64,000 bases of DNA from Armatimonadota bacterium (GCA_018268395.1 JAFDWQ010000003.1:407238-471237), one strand, 5' to 3'; positions 54,108 through 62,025 are shown, counted from the stretch's first letter. The notes: generated by a model not told the origin, from the letters alone. Program-made: numbers and translations.

Positions 54108-55589
54108 ATGGCGAATCAGACGGGCGCAAGATTGAAGGGCGATGATTACCAGCACATCACCACATGGCTCCACGTGCTGGAACTAAAATACCCGCGTTAT
54201 CGCGTCAGACTGGTCACTGTTGAAGATGAGACAAGCGGTTCGGCGGACGACATTACTGTTCGCTACTCTCCTGAGTCTGGGCAGCCTGATCGTTTCTATC
54301 AGGTGAAGTTTCACACGACGCACGCTGGTGCATACTCGACTGAAGCACTTTTGAAAAGAAAAAGAAAGGGGACTAGCCTACTGACCAAGCTTTTCGCCAC
54401 GTGGAAGAAGCTGAAGGATGCGGAGCCTGAGCGCGAGGTCGAGTTACATTTGGTCAGCAATTGGTCTTGGAGTGCGGAGGATGCAGTAGCCACGCAGATT
54501 GACGGCGAAACAAACAAATTTCGTCAATCGTTCCTCACAGTTTCCAACCAGGAAGACGCTGGAAAGGCCCGAAACAAGTGGCAAGCCCATCTTGAGGCTG
54601 ATGCAACCACCTTCGCGCGGTTCATCCAAGACATACGCCTCTGCCTAGGTGCCGCGTGCTTTACTGAACGAGCGCGTCACGCTAGCGAGCGAATGGCCAA
54701 TCTAGGACTCAAGCACGACGAAGCAGCCTTGCTCGTCGCAGTCGGCATCGTTCGTGGGTGGATTAAGAGTGGCCTGCAGCAAGTGACACACGCCGTTCTG
54801 GATGAAGCGATCACAGCCAATGACTTGCGTGCCGAGACTGACGAAAACTGCAGGATAGTTCATCTGACTACGATCAAGAAGCAATCCACGGACTTGCGGC
54901 CCGATTACGTCATCGACTGGCGCGTCGAGTTTGAGGGCCAAGATCAACTCAAAGGTCACGCACCAAAGGTCAGCAACGCATGGAACGAGAAGTTCTTGCC
55001 CGAACTGCACCGCATTGAAGGTGAAATTGCTGAGGAGTCGGGTGTGAGACTGATCCGTGCCCGCGGGCTTGCAAGACTTTCTGCCTGGTTTGCATTTGGG
55101 TATGTGTTTTCAGAAGTTAGCCGCTATGTGATTGAGGTCGATCAATACGGCAACCTTTGGCGGACGGACTCAGCGCCGTCCAATCGGTTCGAGATTGTAA
55201 CTTCCAACATGGATGGCGAGGTCTGCCAAGGTAATAGTGACACCGTTGCAGTGGGTATTAGCATAACAGGCGATCTTTCAAGTGACGTGCGTGATGCCCT
55301 TTCTGACTCTGGCTTGGCGTCACACTTGCTTCTACTTTCTCCCAAGGAGGGGCCTGGGAGGGACGCCTTTGTTGACGCGGGAGACGTGGTCACGTTTGCG
55401 CGTCAAACAAAGACGCTGATCTCATCTTATGTCCGACAACGGAAGGCTAAGAGGGTGTGTATTTTCTATTATGGGCCCCTTAGTGGTGCCTGCTTTTTAG
55501 GGAGCGTCATGAATGCAGTCGGAGCGGAAATTCAAATCATGGAAGCGCAGTACGACAGAACATACCTACCCTCCTTCCTTCTTGCCTAG
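54108..55589 (+). CDS. cap4: DUF4297-SAVED effector nuclease (Cap4-like)
   Basis: The 493-aa effector has two parts. The N-terminal DUF4297-type endonuclease (about 1-200) carries a PD-(D/E)XK-like site: GDDYQH, DDIT at 47-50 and QVK at 65-67. The C-terminal half (about 280-493) is a SAVED domain that reads the cyclic nucleotide: SITGDLSSDVRDALS, LLLLSPKEGPGRDAFVDAG and a Rossmann-like RVCIFYYGPLSGACFLG. Ligand binding should trigger DNA degradation and cell death or arrest. Last gene of the CBASS operon. Confidence 0.88.
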   Translation: MANQTGARLKGDDYQHITTWLHVLELKYPRYRVRLVTVEDETSGSADDITVRYSPESGQPDRFYQVKFHTTHAGAYSTEALLKRKRKGTSLLTKLFATWKKLKDAEPEREVELHLVSNWSWSAEDAVATQIDGETNKFRQSFLTVSNQEDAGKARNKWQAHLEADATTFARFIQDIRLCLGAACFTERARHASERMANLGLKHDEAALLVAVGIVRGWIKSGLQQVTHAVLDEAITANDLRAETDENCRIVHLTTIKKQSTDLRPDYVIDWRVEFEGQDQLKGHAPKVSNAWNEKFLPELHRIEGEIAEESGVRLIRARGLARLSAWFAFGYVFSEVSRYVIEVDQYGNLWRTDSAPSNRFEIVTSNMDGEVCQGNSDTVAVGISITGDLSSDVRDALSDSGLASHLLLLSPKEGPGRDAFVDAGDVVTFARQTKTLISSYVRQRKAKRVCIFYYGPLSGACFLGSVMNAVGAEIQIMEAQYDRTYLPSFLLA

Positions 55590-55670
55590 CAACGCGCCAA
55601 CTGAAGTCGCGCACCACTCAGAACTGTGTCTATGTGCTCGCCGCCGCCTTGACGAGCCGTCGGGACGGTT

Positions 55671-55790
55671 TCCTCCCGGCCTTGGAACACATGTTCGGCG
55701 GACGCCTGGCAGGATGCGCCAGCGATAGCGCACGATCATCGCCGCTGCGCAACTGCCCCGCTTCGCTCTCTACGGCTGCCGAACGGCGTT
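55671..55790 (+). repeat. Left copy of imperfect direct repeat (candidate attachment site)
   Basis: About 120 bp that match 63883-63999 with a few small gaps. An exact 19-bp core gcggacgcctggcaggatg (55698-55716) recurs at 63906-63924, and a second shared block aactgcccc-cttc-ctct lies about 35 bp later. It lies about 360 bp before the second integrase gene. Confidence 0.65.
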
Positions 55791-55917
55791 TCCAGCCCGC
55801 TGCCCTCGGACCTTCCACGCGGAATGGCGACATTTTTGCTGTGCTTCCTTGGCGCCGGAACAACTTGCACATCCAGTTGCACACAGGTGAGTGATTTTCA
55901 AAATCATCCAGCTATGT

Positions 55918-56044
55918 CAATGACTTAGTCTTACACGATGACGACTTAAAATTGATCTGACTTAATCCTTTAGTTTATATTTCGAAGCAATTCCAATGAT
56001 TTAGTCTTGACACATTGTACGATCAGCCTTACACACGACTTACA
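55918..56044 (+). promoter_or_regulatory. Repeated motifs upstream of second integrase (possible arm sites)
   Basis: caatgacttagtcttacac (55918-55936) recurs as caatgatttagtcttgacac from 55994, and cttacac appears again near 56028 and 56038. Such spaced short direct repeats next to an integrase gene are typical of arm-binding or autoregulatory sites. Confidence 0.4.
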
Positions 56045-56076
56045 CAAAGTGACACATCGTCCAGGGAGGGTGGAGC

Positions 56077-57327
56077 ATGACAGAGCATCACAAGATCATG
56101 GGAGGCAAGTTGCATGTCTACCGTCGTGCGATGAGCACGAACTGGCAGTGTTCAGCATACCTAAAAGGCAGAAACTGGCGAGTGAGCACTAAAACGGACA
56201 GCTTGGCATTGGCTAAAGAGTTCGCAGAAGACTGGTATTTAACATTGCGCGGCAAGGAGCGTGCTGGCACGTTGAAGTCAGGTAAGACATTCAATGAAGC
56301 TGCAGATCAGTTTCTCAGGGAAGTCGAAGCTCTGATCGCTCACGACCGTGGTCAGCACTATGTGCGCGGTCATCAAGACCGTTTGCGGGCACATTTGCGT
56401 CCGTTCTTCGGGACGCGCATCGTCTCTGACATCACTCCAGGTTTTGTACAGGAGTACCGAATCCACCGGTCAACTTCAAAGAGAAACCCAGCCACGGGGG
56501 AGTTGATCAAACCGGCACGTAACACGATTCATCAGGAGATCGTCACGCTTCGCCAGGTTCTAAAGACAGCAAACCGGCAAGGTTGGATCGCATACGTGCC
56601 CGATCTGAAGGATCCATTCAAAGCGCCCAGCAAGATCAGCCACCGAGGATGGTTTTCTCACGACGAGTACCGCAGGCTATACGAAGCAACGAGAGCAAGA
56701 GCCGCCAATCCGCTCAAGCCCCGTTGGAAATGGGCCTGTGAGCAACTGCACGATTACGTTCTGCTTGTCTGCAATTCGGGTTTGAGACCTGACGAAGCCG
56801 CACGTCTAGAGTTCCGGGACGTCACCATCGTCAGGGACGAGGCAACACGAGAGAAGATTCTCGAGATCGAGGTGCGAGGCAAGCGGGGCCTAGGTTACTG
56901 CAAGAGCATGCCAGGTGCCGTTCGTCCCTTCGAGCGGCTCCGCGAAAGGCCGCGTGCAGTATCCGGCGTCGGTCAATCCGGAGAAGGACGAAATTCGAGA
57001 ACTTCGGCCGAGCGTCGACTTCCGCTCCCGACGGATCTTCTGTTTCCGAAAGCTCACACAGAGCTGCTCAATAGCATTCTCGATGAGCTCGACCTCAAGA
57101 AAGACCGCGACGGAAACTGGCGGACGGCATACTCGCTCCGCCACTCGTATATATGCTTTCGCCTGCTTGAAGGTGCAAATATCTACGAGATCGCAAAAAA
57201 CTGCCGCACCAGTATTGAGATCATTCAGAAGCACTACGCGGCCCATCTTAAGAATATGATCGACGCATCGGCAATCAATCTTAGAAAGAAATCTCCCCGT
57301 CCATCCCGCCACAATAAAGCAGCATAA
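56077..57327 (+). CDS. Second tyrosine integrase
   Basis: The 416-aa protein starts at ATG 56077 with ggagggtggag upstream. It has an arm-like N-terminus (CSAYLKGRNWRVSTKTD), core-binding helices (about 75-200) and the catalytic domain with GLRPDEAARLEFRDV (first Arg), TAYSLRHSYI (Arg/His), and KHYAAHLKNM (nucleophile Tyr). A basic tail follows. It is only distantly related to the first integrase, so two elements probably integrated separately. AT-richer than the core. Confidence 0.88.
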   Translation: MTEHHKIMGGKLHVYRRAMSTNWQCSAYLKGRNWRVSTKTDSLALAKEFAEDWYLTLRGKERAGTLKSGKTFNEAADQFLREVEALIAHDRGQHYVRGHQDRLRAHLRPFFGTRIVSDITPGFVQEYRIHRSTSKRNPATGELIKPARNTIHQEIVTLRQVLKTANRQGWIAYVPDLKDPFKAPSKISHRGWFSHDEYRRLYEATRARAANPLKPRWKWACEQLHDYVLLVCNSGLRPDEAARLEFRDVTIVRDEATREKILEIEVRGKRGLGYCKSMPGAVRPFERLRERPRAVSGVGQSGEGRNSRTSAERRLPLPTDLLFPKAHTELLNSILDELDLKKDRDGNWRTAYSLRHSYICFRLLEGANIYEIAKNCRTSIEIIQKHYAAHLKNMIDASAINLRKKSPRPSRHNKAA

Positions 57328-57352
57328 GTACTCTTTCCGACTTTGAAGACAA

Positions 57353-57553
57353 TCACTGCCAGTTAGTGAGGGAAGATGACTCAGCGTCCCGGCTTTCCAT
57401 CCACAACGCAACTTTTAGGGGCTGGGGAGCCGCCGCAACTTTCCGTAGACGAGCAATTATAACTGTCGGCAACGCACGCGAATTATAAGATGCTGTCCAG
57501 AGCTTGCCACCCTTGTCAAAAGACACATCACAAGTACTAGGGCTAAAGATCAT
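57353..57553 (-). CDS. Small hypothetical protein
   Basis: A 66-aa frame overlaps the end of the gene before it by 11 bp on the same strand. Text such as GKLWTASYNSRALPTVIIARLRK has hydrophobic/basic alternation typical of a folded small protein. No family recognised. It may be translated by coupling, but the evidence is weak. Confidence 0.35.
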   Translation of the reverse strand: MIFSPSTCDVSFDKGGKLWTASYNSRALPTVIIARLRKVAAAPQPLKVALWMESRDAESSSLTNWQ

Positions 57554-57899
57554 AATTACCTTTGCTTCTGCGTCTCATCTTCTCAACCTTGCCTACAGTG
57601 CAGTATCCTTGTGTGTTCTGCGTTGGCTGTTGCCGCCGAGCTAGAGCCCCACTACTAGGGGCGTGCGAAGGTGGATCAGAAGAGTTTGAGGTGAGCGCGG
57701 ACATATCAAGCAGATCAGGACGCCTGTGAGTTATGATCAAGGCGACCATGTCATCCAGAATACTTTGCCACTCCGGCGTCACTTGTGCTCGCCATCCGGT
57801 GATTCTGCGTTCGCGCAACAATCTTCCAACTTCTGCGTCAGAAAGCTTGCGCTGTTCGTCGTCAACCTCGACTCGTCCTTGAATGTTCACGTTATCCAT
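57543..57899 (-). CDS. Hypothetical protein downstream of the caspase gene
   Basis: The 118-aa protein has a helical N-terminal half (KLSDAEVGRLLRERRITGWRAQV), then a helix with TPEWQSILDDMVALIITHRRPDLLDM, and a Ser/Pro/Gln-rich tail with a basic end. It lies 76 bp after the caspase gene on the same strand. No motif; a regulator or accessory of the caspase system is possible by position only. Confidence 0.5.
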   Translation of the reverse strand: MDNVNIQGRVEVDDEQRKLSDAEVGRLLRERRITGWRAQVTPEWQSILDDMVALIITHRRPDLLDMSALTSNSSDPPSHAPSSGALARRQQPTQNTQGYCTVGKVEKMRRRSKGNYDL

Positions 57900-57975
57900 A
57901 TTCGTACCGCTCCTAAAACAACTGTCATAAATCGTTACGTACTGCAGACTCGCCGCAACACAGACGAGCCATCAT

Positions 57976-59508
57976 CTACACAATCTCCTCCAACTCTCTA
58001 CGCGGATATTTGCTTATCCGTTCGCCGATCATCCAGCTCACCTTTCGAATTGACTCTAAGGCCTCATCCCTTTGCCGTCCGCGCCGTCCAAAAACAGGCG
58101 ACTTTTTGCAGTGCACCGTTAGGATACCATAAATACTCCTCTTGTGAAGTATAGGAAAACAATGAAAACTGTCATACTCCTGTCTAATGAGATAGGCTTC
58201 AATTGCTTCGGCCACTTGGCGGGACTGACCTTCGCCGAATTTTCGGCGTTGCTTTCTGATATTGTTGACTGGTTGCTCCTGAAGCGTTTTCCAGCATGCA
58301 GGAGCGCCGAACACTACGGACTGCGCATCCTTGTCTACTAGCAAGGTAAAGCCTTTTGGAGTATGAGGGTACCTATCGGCCCATTGCACAAGGCAAAGGG
58401 CTTCAGAGTACTTTCGGTGGAGTGCTGGCGGATTCAGCAAGTGAGGTTCAGGATAGTAGATCTCTCTTATTCCTGCTTTGACGTCATCCATGGGCCATCT
58501 GGCGGTCACTTTACGGGGAATCATAATATTGCAATTTATTCCCGTGGTCTCTGGGTTCTCCTCGCTTCGTGCCCAGAGTGCCGACAACTGAACAATCGTG
58601 CACATGATTCTCAGTTGGACTGCAATGGGCATTTCGTCGCTTATGGACTCAAACGCCCTGACAATGCGCTCGCCTAGCGCGAGATCGGTGTTCTGAAGGA
58701 GTGATTGCAGGCTCCTTCTGCTGGGAGTGCGATACTGGGGAAATAAAATCGGTGGAGCAATACTTCCTTGCAAGCGTAACAGTGGTCGTACAAATGCCGA
58801 TTTTACGGACCTGTTTAGCTCGGAGACCGTATCTTGAATTGCCTCAATGGTAGCCATGAGGGAGACACTTTCAAAGCTCCATGCGTCGCACAATTGGTTA
58901 AGAAGCAACGTAGTAAATGCCGTGCCACCGTTGAGTACGCGTGACGGTTCTAAGTATCCTGATGATGCAGCAACGGTAAGTGATGTCGCATTATTATCGT
59001 CGGCAAAATCCTTAGTATCGGGAAACGCGACTGCTTGGGTCATGACCTGTCCGGCATAGCAGGCGTCGAAAATGAAGTGCTTATGCACACGTGGAAGATG
59101 TCGAACTAGCACTGAGAGAAGATCTGTTGCTTTAAGAGCAGTAGCTGTCAACTTGCCCTCTGCATGTTTGGAGGTTTTCAAGAGAAGATAGTATTCCCTA
59201 TCATAAACTTGGCCATGGCCGATGAAGTACACTACAATGCTTTCTAACGGTTCCGGCAGCGAATTCCGCCAGTCAATGACAGCTTCCAGCGTCGCTTCCA
59301 TGCCTTGACTGGAATCGAAGAGATCTAAGAGCTTAACAGCGGTGCCCTGCCGGATCCATGATTCGTGTGAGAAGTAGGCCGCCAATCGGTCATGGCTGGT
59401 TCTGATCGCGAGGCAGGTGCGAAGCTTCGCGACCTTGTCCGCGCCCTGTGATTCCCCAAGGTATCCAACGTATTCGGATGATCCCAGAAGCAGGATGCCT
59501 ACGTTCAT
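57976..59508 (-). CDS. Caspase-like protease with C-terminal GAF-like domain
   Basis: The 510-aa protein has a C14-type protease domain with H98 in YFIGHGQVYD and C150 in FIFDACYAGQ, followed by a helical mid region. The C-terminal roughly 190 residues resemble a GAF sensor domain (CNIMIPRKV, GFTLLVDKDAQSVVFGAPACW, CFPILHKRSIYGILTVHCKKSPV). No signal peptide or membrane segment. It begins 3 bp after the stop of the EACC1-like gene. Caspase domains linked with sensory modules are typical of bacterial programmed-death and antiphage systems. Confidence 0.82.
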   Translation of the reverse strand: MNVGILLLGSSEYVGYLGESQGADKVAKLRTCLAIRTSHDRLAAYFSHESWIRQGTAVKLLDLFDSSQGMEATLEAVIDWRNSLPEPLESIVVYFIGHGQVYDREYYLLLKTSKHAEGKLTATALKATDLLSVLVRHLPRVHKHFIFDACYAGQVMTQAVAFPDTKDFADDNNATSLTVAASSGYLEPSRVLNGGTAFTTLLLNQLCDAWSFESVSLMATIEAIQDTVSELNRSVKSAFVRPLLRLQGSIAPPILFPQYRTPSRRSLQSLLQNTDLALGERIVRAFESISDEMPIAVQLRIMCTIVQLSALWARSEENPETTGINCNIMIPRKVTARWPMDDVKAGIREIYYPEPHLLNPPALHRKYSEALCLVQWADRYPHTPKGFTLLVDKDAQSVVFGAPACWKTLQEQPVNNIRKQRRKFGEGQSRQVAEAIEAYLIRQEYDSFHCFPILHKRSIYGILTVHCKKSPVFGRRGRQRDEALESIRKVSWMIGERISKYPRRELEEIV

Positions 59509-59511
59509 CTA

Positions 59512-59877
59512 TTAGAAGTCTAGGATTTCTCGAAGGATTTTCAGAATGCTGACTTCTGTAGGCTTTGAAATACCCTCAATAACAATTGGGCCTGCACCGT
59601 GCATTGGATGTCCTTCAGGCAGCGAAATGGAAATCTTACCTGTCGGACGCGTTCTCAGATAGTCGAAGAATCCCTTTGCGACTTCGACCAAGACGGGTGC
59701 TGCCAGGATCATAGTAATGAAGTTAGCCACATTTTGCTCTCCGGCTGCGGCCGTCGGCGCGGCGAGAGCGAGTTTTCGGAGATGATCATGCAGCGCGAGC
59801 ACCTCTGCGCTTTGAGGCGAGCTTTCGTCCTCGATTGCCGCTGCGGAGATTGAAATCTGAAGTCCGGCCTCAGGCAT
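59512..59877 (-). CDS. EACC1-like effector-associated protein
   Basis: The 121-aa protein matches the look of EACC1 (effector-associated constant component 1): an N-terminal strand/helix region, a hydrophobic helix NFITMILAAPVLVEVAKGFFDYLRTRPTGKISI in place of the ALVAWLRSR segment, and a final beta strand. EACC1 proteins accompany caspases and other effectors in conflict systems. It is upstream of and tightly coupled to the caspase gene. Homology is by pattern recall and needs a profile search. Confidence 0.6.
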   Translation of the reverse strand: MPEAGLQISISAAAIEDESSPQSAEVLALHDHLRKLALAAPTAAAGEQNVANFITMILAAPVLVEVAKGFFDYLRTRPTGKISISLPEGHPMHGAGPIVIEGISKPTEVSILKILREILDF

Positions 59878-59976
59878 GCTGCATTATGACCAATGTCATC
59901 GAGCTAGTTCAACGGTGTAGCAAATGCTGTTTGGCGGGGTTGGCAAGTGGGTGCATTGTCTCTATAACAGGGGCGT

Positions 59977-60268
59977 GCGGACGTGGCGAAATGGTAGACG
60001 CAACGGACTTGTTCAAGTGAGTGCCCGCTGGGAAACCAGCGGAGCAGAACTGCTCAAATTCGGGGAACCCCAGCATCGGGCGATCCCGAGCCAAGCCTGC
60101 TCGCAGGAAGGTGTAGAGACTAGACGGGCAGCACCTACCGCCAATGAATGGCCAAGGTGAAGGGATAGTCCAGACCACGAACGCCTACAAGCGGCGGCGC
60201 AAGCCGAAGTGGTACGAAAATCCGTTGGGAGCAATCCCGTGCCGGTTCGAGTCCGGCCGCCCGCACCA
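59977..60268 (+). tRNA. tRNA-Leu (UAA) interrupted by a group I intron
   Basis: 5' exon 59977-60010 (acceptor GCGGACG, D arm GCG-CGC type, anticodon 5' half ...ACGGACTT), intron 60011-60216, 3' exon 60217-60268 (AAAATCCGT..., long variable arm, T arm GGTTCGAGTCC, acceptor CGCCCGC, encoded ACCA). Joining gives the loop CTTAAAA with anticodon UAA. One mismatch (A5-C68) in the acceptor stem may slightly weaken it. It lies inside the island, 100 bp from the EACC1-like gene. Confidence 0.88.
60011..60216 (+). ncRNA. Group I (IC3-type) self-splicing intron in tRNA-Leu
   Basis: The 206-nt intron interrupts the anticodon after its first base, the site used in cyanobacterial tRNA-Leu(UAA) introns. 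P1 forms between exon ACTT and intron GAGT, giving the required U-G pair at the 5' splice site. Q-like cgatcccgagccaagcc, R-like gtgtagagactagacgg and S-like aagggatagtcc elements occur in order, and the intron ends in G (60216). It has no ORF, so it depends on self-splicing. An IC3 class is inferred from these elements. Confidence 0.9.
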
Positions 60269-60331
60269 ACCGAATCCTCTGGTCATTCCGACGAGCAGGA
60301 CAAGAGACCGCGATTTGAAGTGCCGCCCGGG

Positions 60332-60793
60332 TCAGACCCATCGTTGTATGCTGGCCAAGTTAGTCTTATCGAAGCCGTCAATGCCATCGTACTTACGTGG
60401 TGTGTCCGTCAGTATCACGGTGCTACAGTTCGGAAGCTGCATGGTGAGGGCTAGGTAGATGGCGCCTACTTCACCGCAATCACCCAGCACTGCACGAGCC
60501 ACCCCGACGACCGGAACCGCACTCGACGCTTTCCTTAGATCCAGGCTCTTGCAAATGGTGATGGGCCACTCATCCCGCGACTTATTCAGCCTGTTCCACA
60601 GAAGCCAAATTCGCGCTTGACTACTCAATCTGGCAAAGAAGTTTCCTTCAAGGTCTGAATTCGCTCTACTCTGGTCGAGAAAGACCAGTACGGTTTGCGT
60701 GTCCTTGGCTCGGGACACCGTCTCCCCCAATCGCTGACCTGAATTCGCCAGCACTAGGAGGGCCGAGGGATCGACAATCGCTATTCGCCTCAT
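60332..60793 (-). CDS. PIN-like domain protein
   Basis: From ATG 60793 (TTG 60808 is alternative) the 153-aa protein shows PIN blocks: IVDPSALLVLANSG with first acidic D8, GEVGAIYLALTM with the middle Glu, and VILTDTPRKYDGI with the third Asp. PIN proteins are mostly RNases; many are VapC-type toxins. No antitoxin is adjacent. It ends 63 bp after the split tRNA-Leu on the opposite strand. Confidence 0.65.
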   Translation of the reverse strand: MRRIAIVDPSALLVLANSGQRLGETVSRAKDTQTVLVFLDQSRANSDLEGNFFARLSSQARIWLLWNRLNKSRDEWPITICKSLDLRKASSAVPVVGVARAVLGDCGEVGAIYLALTMQLPNCSTVILTDTPRKYDGIDGFDKTNLASIQRWV

Positions 60794-60942
60794 TGCAATG
60801 TTTCCCAACTGAACGTTGAGGTGGCGATCTCGATCACCTGCGTTCTCCGTGGGCAGCCCTTTAGTAGAACGGCGTGTTATACCTGGTTTAATCGTTCGGC
60901 TCGAACTGTACGGCCGACACTCGAAGGCGCTTTACAAATAAA

Positions 60943-60977
60943 ACGAGGGGCGACCACTTTGAATGGTCGCCCCTCGT
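60943..60977 (-). terminator. Intrinsic terminator (for the 60993-61271 gene)
   Basis: acgaggggcgacca (60943-60956) pairs with tggtcgcccctcgt (60964-60977) over 14 bp with a 7-base loop. Read on the minus strand it is followed by ttttatttg, so it stops leftward transcription from 60993. Confidence 0.85.
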
Positions 60978-60992
60978 TCGGTCAGGTTCGGG

Positions 60993-61271
60993 CTATGCTG
61001 GAGGCGGCTCTGTGCCGCCATTACCACTGGTGGGAGAACTCGGCTTGCTTCTTTTCGCATTGCCTGGACTGTGCCTGCCAATGAGAAGGGCAGCCCTTTT
61101 CTTCTGTGATTTCGGCCCGGAAGCAAGACTCGGATCATTGTCAAGCCGAGCCTGCACTTCAGCCCTGAACTTCTGGAGTTCAGGATCCAGACCATTGTCT
61201 CGAGTTTCGTGCATCAATACCTCCTGAGCTGGTTTGTCCTCTGCCGGGATGTTCTCAGATGTGCCATTCAT
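60993..61271 (-). CDS. Small disordered hypothetical protein
   Basis: A 92-aa frame from ATG 61271, followed 16 bp later by a strong terminator in the right orientation, which supports it as a real gene. The sequence is polar, with a central helix (DPELQKFRAEVQARL) and a Ser/Pro/Gly-rich basic tail. No family recognised. Confidence 0.55.
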   Translation of the reverse strand: MNGTSENIPAEDKPAQEVLMHETRDNGLDPELQKFRAEVQARLDNDPSLASGPKSQKKRAALLIGRHSPGNAKRSKPSSPTSGNGGTEPPPA

Positions 61272-61307
61272 CCAAGATTAATCTCGGCAAATCTACGGTG
61301 AAGATCC

Positions 61308-61484
61308 ATGATGTGGTTTTCAGTCACACATTTCTTGACGGCCTCACTGAAGGTGAAGTTCCACGAAAGCCAGGGATCATACTACAGTTATGTTGCGATT
61401 AACACTGCAATAGGACTTTGGTCTCAGTTTGCCTCACCTGAGGGCCAGTATAACCCGCCTCTGGTCGAATTCAAAGGGCCTTGA
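61308..61484 (+). CDS. Possible small gene
   Basis: A 58-aa frame from ATG 61308 (weak ggtgaaga before it) has non-random amino-acid text: KVKFHESQGSYYSYVAINTA, LWSQFASPEG and VEFKGP. It could be a remnant or a small protein. No homologue known to me. It is diverged in direction from the gene at 60993. Confidence 0.3.
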   Translation: MMWFSVTHFLTASLKVKFHESQGSYYSYVAINTAIGLWSQFASPEGQYNPPLVEFKGP

Positions 61485-61743
61485 CGCGGCCTTCTAATGC
61501 ATTGAACCTAAAAGGTCCTAGGACCAAGGATCTATCGAAGGGGAACTTGAATCGCATTCAGGTCGTCTCGCGCGAGCTGAAATATCGTGCCCGTTTAATG
61601 GGCCTTTCGTACTCACGCGGGTAGTTCTTGTCCAACCAGAAATTGACCTAGACACAGTTGCTGGCGCCTGTGGATGGCCTCGTCTAGCCGCAACCGAACG
61701 CGTTGTAACTTGACACCGCTGTCGCCACAGTGATAGTGGCCGG

Positions 61744-61944
61744 ATGCGAGACGACGTGACTCCCGAGCAAGGCAACGAATTCGAAATCATGAGGATGGTT
61801 GCTGAGCTCATTGACTCCCTCCCGCAGAACAAGCGGCAGCAGCTCATCAGCATGCTATTGACCCGATACGAATGCTGGCCAGAGCAGGGCCGTGGATTGC
61901 CGAGGCGGCGACCGTTCCGGCCCACCCCCAAGCAGCGCTCGTAA
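61744..61944 (+). CDS. Possible small helical protein
   Basis: A 66-aa frame from ATG 61744 with GATAGT six bases upstream. Its middle MRMVAELIDSLPQNKRQQLISMLLTRY has the look of a real helix-rich domain; the tail is arginine/proline-rich. It lies 31 bp before the AbiE promoter. Low confidence that it is expressed. Confidence 0.35.
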   Translation: MRDDVTPEQGNEFEIMRMVAELIDSLPQNKRQQLISMLLTRYECWPEQGRGLPRRRPFRPTPKQRS

Positions 61945-61974
61945 GCTGAGCAGAGTGGCGAACTTGCACCACAG

Positions 61975-62012
61975 TTGACGATACCTCTAACACATGCTAT
62001 CATCGTTAGAGG
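61975..62012 (+). promoter_or_regulatory. Sigma70-type promoter with overlapping operator for abiEi-abiEii
   Basis: TTGACG (61975-61980), 17 bp, TATCAT (61998-62003) is a textbook promoter. An 8-bp perfect inverted repeat, cctctaac (61984-61991) and gttagagg (62005-62012), brackets the -10 box. AbiEi-type antitoxins bind such repeats to repress their own operon, so this is very likely the operator. The ATG follows at 62026 with aggaaac upstream. Confidence 0.75.
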
Positions 62013-62025
62013 AAACAAGAATTCA

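Larger units (their letters stand above)
55590..56076. other. Intergenic region between CBASS and second integrase
   Basis: 487 bp without a gene. It contains the left copy of the long imperfect repeat (55671-55790), then an AT-rich stretch with repeated integrase-arm-like motifs (55918-56044). A small plus-strand frame at 55634 overlaps the repeat and is not credible. Confidence 0.5.

Noticed and set aside
55634-55894. Small plus-strand frame across the left direct repeat
   Set aside because: It runs through the repeat that also occurs in noncoding DNA at the window end.
59909-60178. Minus-strand open frame across the split tRNA-Leu
   Set aside because: It overlaps the exons and intron of a well-supported tRNA gene.
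60270-60300. Partial match between the sequence after tRNA-Leu and the 3' end of tRNA-Thr (cgaatc..tggtcat)
   Set aside because: About 14 of 17 bases with a gap is expected by chance and the core of an attachment repeat would be longer and exact.
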